Positions 11,496 through 23,673 are shown, numbered from the stretch's first letter. The stretch: DNA of 64,000 nucleotides from Byssochlamys sp. IMV 00236 (GCA_001931875.2 MSJH02000793.1:62001-126000); one strand, 5' to 3'. The notes: a model not told the origin generated them from the letters alone. Made by a program: numbers and translations.

Positions 11496-13473
11496 CGTGG
11501 AGTGTGGTGGGGATTTAAATCTGAGTGGCTTTTGTACGTAGTATGTACAGTATGTGGTTGAGACCCGTTTTTCGAAAGATTTCCACGAGAGCGAATGCCA
11601 GTCTGGAGTAGGCTTTGGTATCTTAATGAGATGTAGGTAGTAATACGAGTAGTAGAAATATTCGAAGTAGTAGTAAAAAGAATTATTAAATTCAAGAAGA
11701 GCATTCCGTAAAAAAGAATCCTGCGTGGAATATTGTCGATATGACATATCAGCTGCGTCTACTCTCTATGTATGCTGCGCTGCCTGCCTACCACCCGCTC
11801 ACACTCACCCAAGGTTCAGTGAAGGTCAAGCCCGACTCGGTCATATGAATGCGTGACCAGGATGAAATAAGTAAAGTAGATGTTCCTTATAGATGCGATA
11901 ATACAGAATTTACATATTTTTGCTTAACAATGCCTTGCTTATTCTCTCTTACTATAGAGGGCCTTGGGACGGTAGAAAGCAACAGTGCTTGATATTACAT
12001 GGCTGGGAGAAGATCGCATGCGGTGTGAGCTTTTATGAAAACGCGGGCGGATGTACTGCACATATGGTACACATTGGAGAATGTGATACCAATAATGTAA
12101 GGGGTTGCGGAAACCGCACTGCTCAACGTGACATCAGTGGCTGGTAGAGATGCTTGTTGTTGGGGTATGGTGGCTGGTGATGGAGTCTGTTAATATATTT
12201 CATCGATAGATGAAGCTAATTGATGTTGTTGGAAATGGTTTCAGTTCTCGTGGCACGTCATATGTGTAGGGAGCTCTGTTCATTGTGTATTGAGGATCTG
12301 CCATAGATACTCTTGAATATTAGAGCTCTCTGTGTGGGGAATCCAATACTACGTAAAAGTAGAAGCTGAAGTATATTGTCGCATTCATTCCGATAAGAAA
12401 TGTCGATAAGGCGATAGAGGGGTAGTGCTTTTGGGGTCCTTGGGACATGATGTCGTCATCGAATCTATAATTAACACTTTGTGTGCCGCATATAGGTAGA
12501 AAGCTGGCAGAACAGTTTTTTTTTGTATCGAAATGGAGTTTTAACCAGAGAGCTAATAGCCTGTTTATACCTAGTGATGAGGCTAACTAAGTAACAGCCC
12601 ATGGATAAGACATCCTCTGCTTTATGGTATTGTAGATGGGAGCTAACCCATCTTGATGGGCGTTGCGAATTATCGTATTAAACCTATTCGAGTTGAGTGA
12701 CCGAGTTAATTAACATACGAATTCATTTCCCGATATATTGAGGGAGAAACTGAGAGCCCAACTTCCTTTTTGACAGAAAATAACTCCTTAGAGAGAAAGA
12801 AAACGATTCTGATCCTAAAGATTTCTTTCGATCCATGGTCGGTTGGACCGGTGACGATGGTCATGTGGGGATGTCTTCGTTTTTAGGTCTAGCGAGAACG
12901 TGGCGGTGCGAGAAAAAGTAGCCTGATCTTCGACTCCCATGGATCATCGTCCGAAACTGACCCAATGAAGTATTAGGTTTCATCTCTCTGAAATGAGATT
13001 CCGTTTCTCTCTTTTTGGAACATCTCAAGACCGCATCCGCCGGCTCTAAAGCATTTCCCAGAACAGGTAGATGCATCGCACTTGGAAATGCAGTTTGCCT
13101 GAAGCAATTGTTAACATCACAAAGCTGTTGTTCAGCCGCACTCTCTTCCATTTGGCAGATCCCAATCATGTGTCGCTGTGACTCAGATGTGCTGGAAACG
13201 CAGCAGCTGCATCTGAAGTTGCTTCTGGAATACATGAGTATCGTATAGGCGGATCTTAGGGAAACCCGTGGGGTCTATTGGCAGCCTAGGCTGATGGTCC
13301 CGCTTTCAATCGTCATCCTATCTCATCAGCCACAATCTCTGTTTCTCGGTCTTGCTCTTTTTTTCTCTCAACACTTGTCCTTTGTAAGAATATATACATT
13401 GTTCACATCCCTTACCTTCTATATATATATATCAATTATTGCTATTGTTGGAAGTCAGTAAACCAAAGAGACC
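11496..13473. other. Intergenic, divergent promoters
   Basis: Nearly 2 kb separates the minus-strand oxidoreductase from the plus-strand vWA gene. It contains scattered stop codons in all frames and no recognisable protein or RNA. The section just before 13474 is C/T-rich with a short TATATATATAT tract at about 13422-13432, consistent with the promoter of the vWA gene. Confidence 0.5.
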
Positions 13474-15982
13474 ATGGGTGTAAGCTCTCCTTCCCTTCCC
13501 TGCCCCGCGCCGATGCCCCGCGTCAACGTTTCCCTTGCGAGGCAAATTCCCCAGGCTGGCAAGGATGGATGTGCAATGAAGAATCGATAGGACTCACCCA
13601 CTGACATAAACCATCAGTTTGCCTCGAAAATCGCAGCCAGTCAGGCAGCTGGAGCCTCCACAGGTGTTTATGGAGGGGCCCCTCCGTCTGGATACACGGG
13701 CGGCCCGCCTCCAGCCTCTCTGCAACCAGGCAATCCTGGAGGATATGTGAGTATCTCTTGCCCATTTCTGTTCTGATATGTACAAGCAGTACTTGTTGCA
13801 TGCGTTCTCACTACTGCGTATTGTTGGCATCCACGACCAACTGTCATGAGTGAGATGAGATAGAACTGACTTGTTCGTGTTGCACAGCCCGGTCAACAGC
13901 AGCAGCAGAGCCAGTATCAGGCATACCCGGGCTCATCTCAGTCCCCAGCCCAGCAGTACAGCCAAGGCCCACCCAGCAGTTCGGTAAGCAAACTCTCTCC
14001 TACTTAGTTAGCGCCTGCAAATATGTTTAGCAAACCGCGGGAGACGCACGCATCACTCTATTACGTACCCCCTTTCATCCCATCTTGTATACTTTTTTTT
14101 TTCTTCCGTTTCTCTTATTTCTTTCATCCGATCTCTTTTCATCTCAACCCGGATTTTTGGATATATTGTGTGTGGTCCTGCGAGCATGAGTCGGCCGTAT
14201 AATAGTCAGTCGCCATACCCTGGACAGGGCCATTCCGCCGCCCCTCCATATCCGGCATCATCTCCACACCAGCAATATCAGGCATACAATCCACCAGCAG
14301 CTTTGAGACCGGGAGCGTCCCCATCGCCTTCTCCATATCAGCCTCCATCTTCTCAACAGCAGCCACCGTATGGTTCATATCCAGCTTACAATCCGCCTTC
14401 GCAGAGCTATTCTAGACCTCCACCCCCGCCGCCGCAGCCATATGGATCTCCGGCGCCGCAACCATATGGACAGCAGCCTTACCAACCTTCGCAGCCCCAG
14501 TCTTCTTATGTACACTGGCACACCCTCTGTTTATTCTGCGCAAAAAGATTTCCTGGGCTAACATCAAATTCAAATCTTCTAGGGGCAGCCACACAGTCCT
14601 TATCCACCCCAGGGGGCCGCCGCTGGTCCGGGGTATGGACCAGGTCCCCAGAGTGGACCTCCTGATGGCTCTCGACCTGCAACACAGCATGAGCTGTCAG
14701 TTTATAGACAGCTGCTAATAAGTACCATCCAAGAGAAGCAACTTCAACCCATGTGGCCTCCGGAAAGACTTGAAGCTCTACTTCAGGATCTCGCCAAAAA
14801 TGGACCGGGGAAGATCAATGGCATAGCAAATACCTGGAAAGCTCCCTCGGAGATCGCCATGGACAGTATCAAACTGTCCCTGTTCGATATAATACTCTAT
14901 ATTGACGACAGTGGCTCAATCATGTTCGAAGAGGATGGGCAGCGATTTAAAGACCTGAAGGAGATACTGTCACTTGTGGCTACTGCCGCGTCGATGTTTG
15001 ATCAAGACGGAATCTCCGTACGTTTCATGAACTCGATGGTGCAAGGAAATAACATCAATAGCAAGCAAGCCGCAGAGGCACTCATCTCAGAAGTGCGCTT
15101 CCAGGGACTGACACCAATGGGGACCAGTCTGAGACATAAAGTTCTGGAACCGCTGGTAATTGGCCCTGCCAGGAATGGGCAGCTGAAGAAACCGGTCCTT
15201 GTTATCACCATTACAGACGGCCATCCCGCCGGTGAACCCCCTAAAACAGTGGTAGACGTTATTCGCCACACAGTCGATGAAGTTTCGAGGACACGATATG
15301 GCCGTGGAGCAGTCTCCTTTGAGTTTGCCCAGGTCGGTTCTGACCTGAGAGCGCGCGAGTTTCTGAGCAAACTCGACGAGGATCCTAGCGTTGGTGGTCT
15401 AATTGACTGCACATCAAGTGAGTTTCAAAGTCTTTGGATCACCATTGTAGCATACTAATACGGCCTAGCTCTTGAGGTCGAGCAAGACGAGATGTCCCGA
15501 GCCAATCCTCCAGTTGAACTCACTAGAGAACTATGGGTGAGTTAAGAGCCAGCAAATTTCCCATTTTAGAAAGCCATGTTGGAGTGCTCACACGCCTGTA
15601 GTGCGCCAAATTAATGCTGGGAGCGATTGATCCTTCATACGACACCAAGGACGAGAAAAGGGCTGGCACCGGAGGTGCCCCTCCTCCCCCGGCTGGCCAA
15701 TATGGCGGTTATAACCAGGCGGCATATGGCCAGAACCAGGCCTATCCACCCCAGGGCTACGGGCAACAGCCGTATGGACAGCCAGCCTACGGACAAGGAC
15801 AACCACCAGCCTCTGGACAGGGTGCATATGGTCAACCCCAGACTGCCCCGAGAGGATACGGTCAAGCGTACGGCGGATATGCCTCTCCGCCCGCAGGACA
15901 AGGCCAGTATGGACACCCTCCGCCCTATCCGCCACAGCAGGGAGGATACGGGCAAGCACCACCTCCCCCGCCAAGATACTAA
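13474..15982 (+). CDS. von Willebrand factor A-domain protein with Pro/Gly/Tyr/Gln-rich termini
   Basis: Seven proposed exons: 13474-13479, 13618-13746, 13888-13983, 14210-14509, 14583-15417, 15469-15536 and 15602-15982, giving about 604 aa. The first exon is only 6 nt (Met-Gly) and splices to [12 protein letters not shown], a start I recognise from related fungal proteins. Residues up to about 200 are low-complexity P/G/Y/Q/S. A helical stretch ([20 protein letters not shown]) leads into a vWA-like fold with a MIDAS-type motif DDSGS at about 285-289, GLTPMGTSL and ITDGHPAG. The last 125 residues are GYGQ/PPPP repeats. vWA domains bind ligands through a metal ion; the ligand and role here are unknown. 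Splice frames agree at every junction. The third intron (226 nt) is long for this gene and contains an alternative in-frame ATG at 14186. Confidence 0.82.
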
Positions 15983-17588
15983 GGCGATGCTGTACAAATC
16001 ACTGTACTCTATCCTTTCCGCCTTGAATAGTGTACCTGCCTCTGAGTGCTCCTTCTTCGTCAGCGAGGATTAGATTAACTAATCAGTGACCTTTGGAAAA
16101 AGAGATAGAGAGTGGACCCACTGGTCCACCTTGTCATACGTCAATGTCAATGCATGTCTTTAATATGTACAGAAATGCGCGAGGTGGATAATCTCGCGGC
16201 CCTACGGAGTCTCGTCCGTAAGGATTATTGTTTTGTGTTCCGAACATTTTTGATAATAATAGCATTCTTGAGCAACCATGGTTTGAGTAATCGCTGAACA
16301 GTTGGATATGGTATCGGCGTGATTTGCTCGTGGTTTCACCGTGTTCTGAGACCGCGGGGGGAAACCGCCAAAACGTCGGGTGGCGGAGAATGCTTGGAAG
16401 TCAACCACGGACGCCCGACAGGGGACGCGACAAGTGGGCCAGGGGAGCAGCACGATAGGTAAGTGAGTCAACCAGGGCCGAACCCGGTCCAGGGTCTTAG
16501 ACATCGTGGCGACCGTGTGCCCGCAGAGGTTCTGCTACGATAGGGCAGGAATAAGTTAACTCGTTAGTGGATGGCAAACACCACAAGGCACCAACGTTAA
16601 ACACTCGGACGGTTCAGACGCCAAACTCGGGGGGCTGTGCACCGTTGTCCACTGTACTCGTAACTCCCCCAGACTCAGAGAGCGGTCGAGCCTCTCAGGC
16701 GTTGGGGGTGACAGACCGGCCTCTATTATGGTTCCACCAGGCGAAAACGATGGTGTCCTGATATCGTATGGATGATACCTAATAATGGCAGGCTGGGAGA
16801 AGAAAAGAAGCGACGCGCAAGTGCTGCTGCCATGGTCGATCTTTCTCCGCACTGACCCCGTCTACTCTAGACCTTTCCCCAACCCTGTTTCTGGCCGCAA
16901 ACGCAGAGATAGCAGCTGGCTGCATTCCAATTAGCCATCTGCCCTGCAACCGGGTAATTAACTCTGCTGCGAACTCCCATGAGGCCTATTCCGTCTCTTA
17001 TTCAACTAACGCTATCTATCTTTTTTTTTCTTGCCCACTTCCCCCACTTCCACGGCAACGCAACTGCTAGTTATTCTTCGTTGTCTGCTCCGTACTTGAA
17101 CTGCCCTGGCGACGAACTAAGTACCATCGCACGTCTTGGGACTACCGTTGGGGATAGACCTTTTCTCTCCTTCTCATCATTCCTTTTATTGCTTCTACAA
17201 CAGGTAAACAGGACAGCACAGAGGCTACTACCGTCGTTTTAACGTGGCCTGGCATTGCGTCATTCGTTTTCGCGATCGACCTTCCCTCCCGGCGACGATC
17301 CACCAAAGCTTCAGACCGCTCAACGACTTCTAGAAAACAGGTCCACAGCCCAATGTGGACGGCCTGAACCGTGAACGTTGGATCTTCCCTTGAAACGATG
17401 CATGCAGGTACCCTCGGTCTTGCGTCTCTCCTTGCGATAAACCGTGGATCAGCTTCAATTGGAACCCCTGCCGGCCAAGAACACACAACAATCTTCGAGG
17501 AATCAATACGGGGATAAGCTACTGGAGGGCTACAGGAAACCGCAAGCCACGGGAAGGCGAGAGGTGATCGGATATTCATCTCGTCGAG
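15983..17588. other. Intergenic region and probable leader of the flippase gene
   Basis: No convincing gene. The last 600 bases are pyrimidine-rich (TTTCTTGCCC, TTTCTCTCCTTCTC) and probably hold the promoter and 5' leader of the P4-ATPase. An 87-codon open frame begins with ATG at 16979 and ends at 17242. It would be an upstream ORF if transcription starts before it. The start of transcription cannot be read from the sequence. Confidence 0.45.
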
Positions 17589-20500
17589 ATGCTGGAGAAG
17601 GATGATGAACTGGGCCAGGGAGCAGATCAGCCTACGCAGGAGCTACTAGCGCTGGGAGCTGGTGTGCAGGGCGAGGCCAGTGACGGAAGGAGATCAATAC
17701 AGGAAGTAAGAGCTGGAGCTGGCTCGCCGCTGCGGAATACCTCGCAGACGCGAGGTCGTGCCGTCGAGAGTCTGGATAGACGAAGGACGTCCTTCTCTCC
17801 AGGGACTCGTTCGGACCCGGCTCAGAGATCATCGCAGCAACACCATGTCCGCTTTTCGACTGATCTTGAGCGCTCTCTGCCCAACACCGAGCAGGAGCCT
17901 CAGGGCGCGGACAGGCGACCAAGCTCGCGAGGGTTGACTCTGGATACCAACCTGGCAAGGTCAGTCCCGCAGCCCATCGCTAGATCGCCAGAGAAGGGCT
18001 CAACGTCCCCTCTGTCTCCCAATGGGATGCTATCCCCTCTGTCGCCTCAGAGTCCGGATGGGGGCCGATCCAGATCTCGAAATCGTGGCTATTCCCTGCG
18101 ACGGACTATCTTTGCCAAAAATATACAACCCCAGCCAGAAGGGGACGGGTCAGTCATCGAGCTGGGGCAAGCCCAACCGTCGTGGGCTTCCACTGCAGAT
18201 GCAACTACGGAGAAGAACCGTGTATCGTCTGACGGGAAAGGAACGAAGGAGGAAGCTCCTGGCACTCCCGTAGTGACGGTGCAGTCCTTTTCGCAGGACG
18301 ACGGCTCGACATTCTTCTCAGATTCGTCCGAGCAACTCAAGGATGGGCCAGTCTTCTCGACGTCAAAAGCTTACGATCGATGGTTGCGGAGAAAAGGGAC
18401 TCATGCTCTGGTGCGATCACGATTGCAGAGTTTTGCGGAATCTGTCCGCAAGAATGTCCTGAGGATACGAGATATCCCGCCTAGCAAAGATGGCCGCCAC
18501 ATCGATCTCGACCCTACGCGGACTGACTCGCTGATCGATGAGAGAACGGGCAAGCAATACGTCGGTAACTCTATTCGCTCCAGTCGGTACACGCTCTGGA
18601 GCTTCTTCCCCCGCCAGCTGGTAGCGCAATTCTCTAAGCTTGCCAACTTCTACTTCCTGCTTGTCGCAATCCTGCAGATGATACCAGGATTGAGTACAAC
18701 GGGTACTTACACAACTATCATTCCTCTGATGATCTTCGTTTCGATTTCGATGGGCAAAGAGGGCTTTGATGATCTGCGGCGTTATCGTCTCGATAAAGAA
18801 GAAAACGATCGACTTGCTCACGTCTTGCGCCCTGGCCAGGAGCGCACACAGGCTTCGAGTCTGCCATCTAGTGACTGCGAATCAGCGTTGAGCGCTCTTG
18901 AAAATTGGGCCCTTGTAAAGTGGCGCAACATAAAGGTCGGCGATGTGGTCAAGATCGAGCGGGACGAGCCCGTTCCTGCCGATGTGGTCCTGTTGCATGC
19001 GGATGGACCCAACGGTATCGCGTATATCGAGACCATGGCCTTGGATGGTGAAACAAATTTGAAGAGCAAACAGCCATGCCCGCCAGTGGCGAAGACGTGT
19101 GCCACGGTCGAGGATATAATGAACAGTCCTTTACACTTCGTTGTGGAAGATCCTAATCTCGACCTGTACAAATTTGACGGCAATGTCACCGTTGGAGACG
19201 AGAAACTTCCCTTGACCAACAACGAAATCGCCTATCGCGGGAGCATCTTGCGGAATACCGAACGAGCTATCGGTATGGTCATCTACACGGGCGAGGAGTG
19301 CAAGATTCGGATGAATGCAAACAAGAACCCGCGCATCAAGTCACCTGCACTTCAGGCCAAAGTGAATCGCGTTGTGATGGTCATCGTCGCCGTGGTCCTA
19401 GCCCTGGCTTCTATATGTACGATTGCATACAAATTTTGGTCGCAAGATGTGGAGGACAGGTCCTGGTATCTCGACAAGGCTAATGTTGAGTACGGCCCGA
19501 TCTGGACATCCTTCCTGATCATGTTTAACACCATGATCCCTATCTCCCTCTACGTCAGTCTGGAAATTGTCAAAGTTGCCCAGATGTTCTTGATGAATGA
19601 CATCGATATGTACGACGAAGAGTCAGACACGCCCATGGAGGCCCGGACATCAACAATCAATGAGGAATTGGGCCAAGTCAGCTATATCTTCTCTGACAAG
19701 ACGGGCACTTTGACGAACAATACGATGCGTTTCCGGAAGATGAGTGTCGCCGGTACCGCCTGGTTGCATGACTCCGATCTGCGAGAAGAGGCTGCTCGAG
19801 AGGGCGACCGTGCTAAGCTCATACATAAAAAGCGCAGCATCAAGGGCAAGAAGGCCATGGGTCGGAAGTCCAATGCGGGCTCCATGAGGAAATCAAATGT
19901 CTCTGCGATCAATAATGAGCTTGATACCCCGACACAGACAAGATTTGCCGGCCGCGAAAAGCAATACCGAGGAGGCCGTACGGGCGATATGCTGGAATAC
20001 GTCCATCGCAAGCCATATACTTTGTTTGCTCGTCAAGTCAAGATGTTCCTCCTGTCCATGGCGTTGTGTCATACTTGCTTGCCGGAGTCCGATGAAGACG
20101 GTGAGATAGCATTCCAAGCCGCTTCGCCCGATGAACTGGCACTTGTCACAGCTGCCAGGGAATTGGGATATTCTGTGATTGACAGGAACCCCAATGCGAT
20201 CACTATTCGGACGTACCCGTCTGGGCGGGAAGAGAGCCCTGTTGACGAGACTTATGAAATTCTGGATGTTATCGAATTCTCCAGTGCCCGAAAACGAATG
20301 TCGGTTGTCGTTCGCATGCCTAACCAGCGTATCTGTGTCTTCTGCAAAGGTGCAGACTCCGTTCTCATGAAGTTGCTCAAGCGAGCTACACTGGCAGAAG
20401 AGAAAGCAGTCGAAATCGATAGGCGCGCCAGTAAAAGGAAGACGGAGGAGGCGATCGAAGTAATGAGACGGAACAGTGAGCACCGCAGCCGAACTAGCAC

Positions 20501-22628
20501 GAGCCGCCCAAGCTTCAGTGGGAGGAGATCCAGTGTATCAGGGAGACACATGGCCTTGAGGGATAGTATCGATGTCTGGCTTAAGGACAGGGAGACCGAC
20601 GGTGGTATCCTGACAAGAGACAGCGGCTCCGAGTACTACAGTTCGCGCCCATCTGCCCAGTGGGGTCGACCGTCCGCGGCTTTGTCTGATTCTGGAAGTT
20701 CTGTCCAGGAGGATGAGAATGAAGAGCTGGTCGAGGAAGCTCTCGTCGTAAACGAGAACGCGGTGTTCGAGAGATGCTTCCAGCACCTGAACGACTTTGC
20801 AACCGAAGGTTTACGGACGCTCCTCTACGGCTATCGCTTCCTTGACGAAACAACCTATAATGACTGGAAGAAGGCGTATCAAGAGGCTACCACCAGCATA
20901 ATTGATCGGCAAGAGAAGATCGAGAAGGTGGGCCAGCAGATCGAGCAGCAACTTGAACTGGTTGGCGCAACCGCGATCGAAGACAAGCTCCAAAAGGGCG
21001 TTCCCGAAGCAATCGACAAGCTGAGACGGGCAAACATCAAATTGTGGATGCTAACAGGAGATAAAAGAGAGACTGCCATCAATGTTGGCCATTCCTGTCG
21101 CCTTATCAAGGACTATTCGACCGTCATTATTCTCGATCACGAGACAGGAGAGATTGAACGAACTATGGTGTCAATGACATCAAACATTCAGAGGGGAACA
21201 GTCGCCCATTCCGTGGTTGTTGTCGATGGACAGACGCTCTCTATAATCGAATCGGATGAATTTCTAATGGCCAGATTCTTAAGACTTGCGGTGCTCGCTG
21301 ATTCAGTTATCTGCTGCCGTGCCAGTCCCAAGCAGAAGGCACTGCTGGTGAAATCTATCCGCAAGCAGGTTAACGATTCTATTACTCTCGCCATTGGTGA
21401 CGGTGCAAATGATATCGCGATGATCCAAGAAGCCCATGTCGGTATAGGTATAACTGGAAAAGAGGGTCTCCAAGCGGCCAGGATATCAGACTACTCGATC
21501 GCTCAGTTCAGATTTCTTCTGAAGTTACTTCTTGTGCACGGCCGTTGGAACTATGTCCGCGTTTGCAAGTACACTCTGGGTACATTCTGGAAAGAGACAC
21601 TGTTCTACCTGACCCAAGCTCTCTATCAGCACTGGAACGGGTACACAGGAACCAGTTTGTACGAGCCGTGGAGTTTGAGTATGTTCAACACTCTCTTTAC
21701 ATCCCTGCCCGTCATTTTCCTGGGTATATTCGAAAAAGACCTTGCTGCGTCCACACTTCTCGCTGTACCTGAGCTCTATACGAAGGGACAGCGTCATGCT
21801 GGCTTCAACATCAGACTCTATCTCGGATGGGCTTTCATGGCCACATGTGAAGCGGTGGTCATATTTTTCACGATGTGGGGTCTTTTTGGCGAGGCTATCA
21901 TGAATATTGACGGTGGAATTTTCCCCATGGGTCTCCTCTGTTTCACCGCGTGTGTAACTGTCATCAATATGAAGTTGCAGTTCTTGGAGATCCACTACAA
22001 GTCAATATTATGTGTTATCGTCATGATTATATCTGTCGGAGGCTGGTTCTTGTGGAACATCATTCTCTCACGGCAATACAACGACATCTCCGGCAAAGGC
22101 GTGTACGACGTCCGTGACAATTTCCTGACCAGGACGGGCCAAAACCTACCTTTCTGGGTTGTACTCTTGCTCGCGGTTTCAGCAGTCCTCTTGCTTGAGT
22201 TCGCTGTCAGCGCAATTCGTGCTCTTCTCTTCCCCACCGATGTGGACATTTTCCAGGAATTCGAGCAGGATCGCGAGATCCGCAAGCGCTTTGAAGAAGC
22301 AGCGGCAATGGAGTTGCAACAGGGTTGGGACAGAGGAAGTAAGAAATCTAGTTTCGAACTCGCCAGGGAGACTGAGGAGATGGAGGCTCGTGAGAAGCAA
22401 GTTCAAGAGCTCCTTGAGCGTCCCAGGGTTATGACAAAGACGGAATCTGGCCGAGAACAGGAAGTTGTAGACGTCGAGCTGGGAGCATATGATAATGGAG
22501 TCAGTGACTCCAGCGGAGAGGGTGAACATGATAGCTCCGGCGGTGCCGGGCCTCGTCGTTCTCTCGATATTCACGAGTTGTTCAGCAAGGGGTTCGGTTC
22601 CATCAGGAAAGGTCATGATTTGCGATGA
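17589..22628 (+). CDS. dnf3: P4-type phospholipid flippase, Dnf3-like
   Basis: Single exon, 1679 aa, close to the usual Dnf3 length. P4-ATPases move phospholipids from the outer to the cytosolic membrane leaflet. Motifs in order: TM1-2 region after WSFFPRQLVAQFSKLANFYF, actuator DGETNLK near residue 486, PISLYVS near 650 (the P4 form of the TM4 motif), phosphorylation motif SDKTGTLTNN with Asp near 703, LTGDKRETAINVGHSCRL, and GDGANDIAMIQEAHVGIGI near 1270, then the C-terminal TM segments. Extended low-complexity insertions lie at the N-terminus (about 230 residues, Ser/Arg-rich), in the N domain (about 930-1050) and at the C-terminus. The segment TPMEARTSTINEELGQVSY and the long inserts favour Dnf3 over Drs2, Dnf1/2 or Neo1. 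Assignment to Dnf3 rather than another class is from memory. A Cdc50-type partner is expected but not in the window. Confidence 0.93.
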   Translation: MLEKDDELGQGADQPTQELLALGAGVQGEASDGRRSIQEVRAGAGSPLRNTSQTRGRAVESLDRRRTSFSPGTRSDPAQRSSQQHHVRFSTDLERSLPNTEQEPQGADRRPSSRGLTLDTNLARSVPQPIARSPEKGSTSPLSPNGMLSPLSPQSPDGGRSRSRNRGYSLRRTIFAKNIQPQPEGDGSVIELGQAQPSWASTADATTEKNRVSSDGKGTKEEAPGTPVVTVQSFSQDDGSTFFSDSSEQLKDGPVFSTSKAYDRWLRRKGTHALVRSRLQSFAESVRKNVLRIRDIPPSKDGRHIDLDPTRTDSLIDERTGKQYVGNSIRSSRYTLWSFFPRQLVAQFSKLANFYFLLVAILQMIPGLSTTGTYTTIIPLMIFVSISMGKEGFDDLRRYRLDKEENDRLAHVLRPGQERTQASSLPSSDCESALSALENWALVKWRNIKVGDVVKIERDEPVPADVVLLHADGPNGIAYIETMALDGETNLKSKQPCPPVAKTCATVEDIMNSPLHFVVEDPNLDLYKFDGNVTVGDEKLPLTNNEIAYRGSILRNTERAIGMVIYTGEECKIRMNANKNPRIKSPALQAKVNRVVMVIVAVVLALASICTIAYKFWSQDVEDRSWYLDKANVEYGPIWTSFLIMFNTMIPISLYVSLEIVKVAQMFLMNDIDMYDEESDTPMEARTSTINEELGQVSYIFSDKTGTLTNNTMRFRKMSVAGTAWLHDSDLREEAAREGDRAKLIHKKRSIKGKKAMGRKSNAGSMRKSNVSAINNELDTPTQTRFAGREKQYRGGRTGDMLEYVHRKPYTLFARQVKMFLLSMALCHTCLPESDEDGEIAFQAASPDELALVTAARELGYSVIDRNPNAITIRTYPSGREESPVDETYEILDVIEFSSARKRMSVVVRMPNQRICVFCKGADSVLMKLLKRATLAEEKAVEIDRRASKRKTEEAIEVMRRNSEHRSRTSTSRPSFSGRRSSVSGRHMALRDSIDVWLKDRETDGGILTRDSGSEYYSSRPSAQWGRPSAALSDSGSSVQEDENEELVEEALVVNENAVFERCFQHLNDFATEGLRTLLYGYRFLDETTYNDWKKAYQEATTSIIDRQEKIEKVGQQIEQQLELVGATAIEDKLQKGVPEAIDKLRRANIKLWMLTGDKRETAINVGHSCRLIKDYSTVIILDHETGEIERTMVSMTSNIQRGTVAHSVVVVDGQTLSIIESDEFLMARFLRLAVLADSVICCRASPKQKALLVKSIRKQVNDSITLAIGDGANDIAMIQEAHVGIGITGKEGLQAARISDYSIAQFRFLLKLLLVHGRWNYVRVCKYTLGTFWKETLFYLTQALYQHWNGYTGTSLYEPWSLSMFNTLFTSLPVIFLGIFEKDLAASTLLAVPELYTKGQRHAGFNIRLYLGWAFMATCEAVVIFFTMWGLFGEAIMNIDGGIFPMGLLCFTACVTVINMKLQFLEIHYKSILCVIVMIISVGGWFLWNIILSRQYNDISGKGVYDVRDNFLTRTGQNLPFWVVLLLAVSAVLLLEFAVSAIRALLFPTDVDIFQEFEQDREIRKRFEEAAAMELQQGWDRGSKKSSFELARETEEMEAREKQVQELLERPRVMTKTESGREQEVVDVELGAYDNGVSDSSGEGEHDSSGGAGPRRSLDIHELFSKGFGSIRKGHDLR

Positions 22629-23673
22629 AAAATATCATGTTTGTTTTTAGTTTTTCTGTTTCGTTTAAAATACCCAAGGGTTCGGTCTCTCCTTTGAATT
22701 TACACACACATAGGCAGGCGTGTTTTGGCATTGCACTATACCTTGACTTTATTGCCCATTGATACTGTTCTGCAACTCTAACATATGTTGCATCTTGCAT
22801 GGTATTGTGATATCCTGCCGTCTAGCCACCAGGTACATACCTGATTTCTTATCTGTATATATACGGTTTGCAGATGCGGTGTGCCAGATAGCCATATTAG
22901 CAGCTAGTTGGATAAAATACATTAGCGAGTCCTAATGATCTAGCATAGACTTGTTCATACTTGAGGCCTGATTCTTGAACCAAACTTGAATAGTTACTAC
23001 GTAGTATTACTTTGTTAAGTGTTTGCTGGTCGCGGCCAGTGATCTTAGGGGGCTTGTTTGCTTTGATCAACGTCCAGGTCACGAGGCAGGAGCGGTTGGT
23101 GCCCAGGGACGCTCATTATTTTCTTCCTAGCAGGACTTACGTCCAAATCTATCCGTCCAGAGAACTAGAGTTCTTAACCCAATCTCGTTGCGTCTTGCCT
23201 TGCTAACAGCCTTCAGGGTCTAGCATCGCCTCATCCTTTCGTTTCGCGGTCACACTGCCTTGATCATCCCCGCTAGCAGCAGTCAGACATCCAACAAACA
23301 GCAGTTGGTCGCCCACCGACTGCGCCGCCCAGTTTCAATGTCTAAGCAACGTCTGGCATGCCCTTCAGATGTCAAGAACCAATTCATTATTGGTTTCTAT
23401 CCGTCCTGGCTAGCCTGGACTCGGGCGCTTCCTTGGATATGATTATTGGGCCACGATTCGCGGCGCTTATGCTGCATCAAACCAGCATGGCGAAACGCCG
23501 ATCTGTTACACCCTGGTCAAAAATCCATGTAGCACAGCCTTGCTCGACAGGGTCAATTGTGCCTCTGTATGATGTATATATGTTAGCGAGTCTTCGTCCA
23601 TTCTTTGCGTTTGCGTTTGTATTTTGCTGCTGTTGTGGCCCTTTGGAAACCGCCCCTTTGATATTTATGGGAA
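22629..23673. other. Intergenic region
   Basis: Spacer between the flippase stop and the NACHT-ankyrin start. Short frames only, several on opposite strands. The few hundred bases before 23674 should contain the NACHT gene promoter. No motif was recognised. Confidence 0.45.

Noticed and set aside
11496..11747. In-frame 84-codon N-terminal extension of the Gfo/Idh/MocA oxidoreductase
   Set aside because: The extension is Tyr/Phe/Ser-rich low complexity with no targeting pattern, and family proteins begin just before the Rossmann motif.
15588..15997. Minus-strand and +2 frames over the vWA C-terminal repeats
   Set aside because: They are shadows of the GYGQ/PPPP repeat coding sequence; the plus frame joins in phase with the upstream exons.
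22179..22616. Minus-strand 145-codon frame inside the flippase gene
   Set aside because: It is an antisense shadow of the P4-ATPase C-terminus with no independent support.
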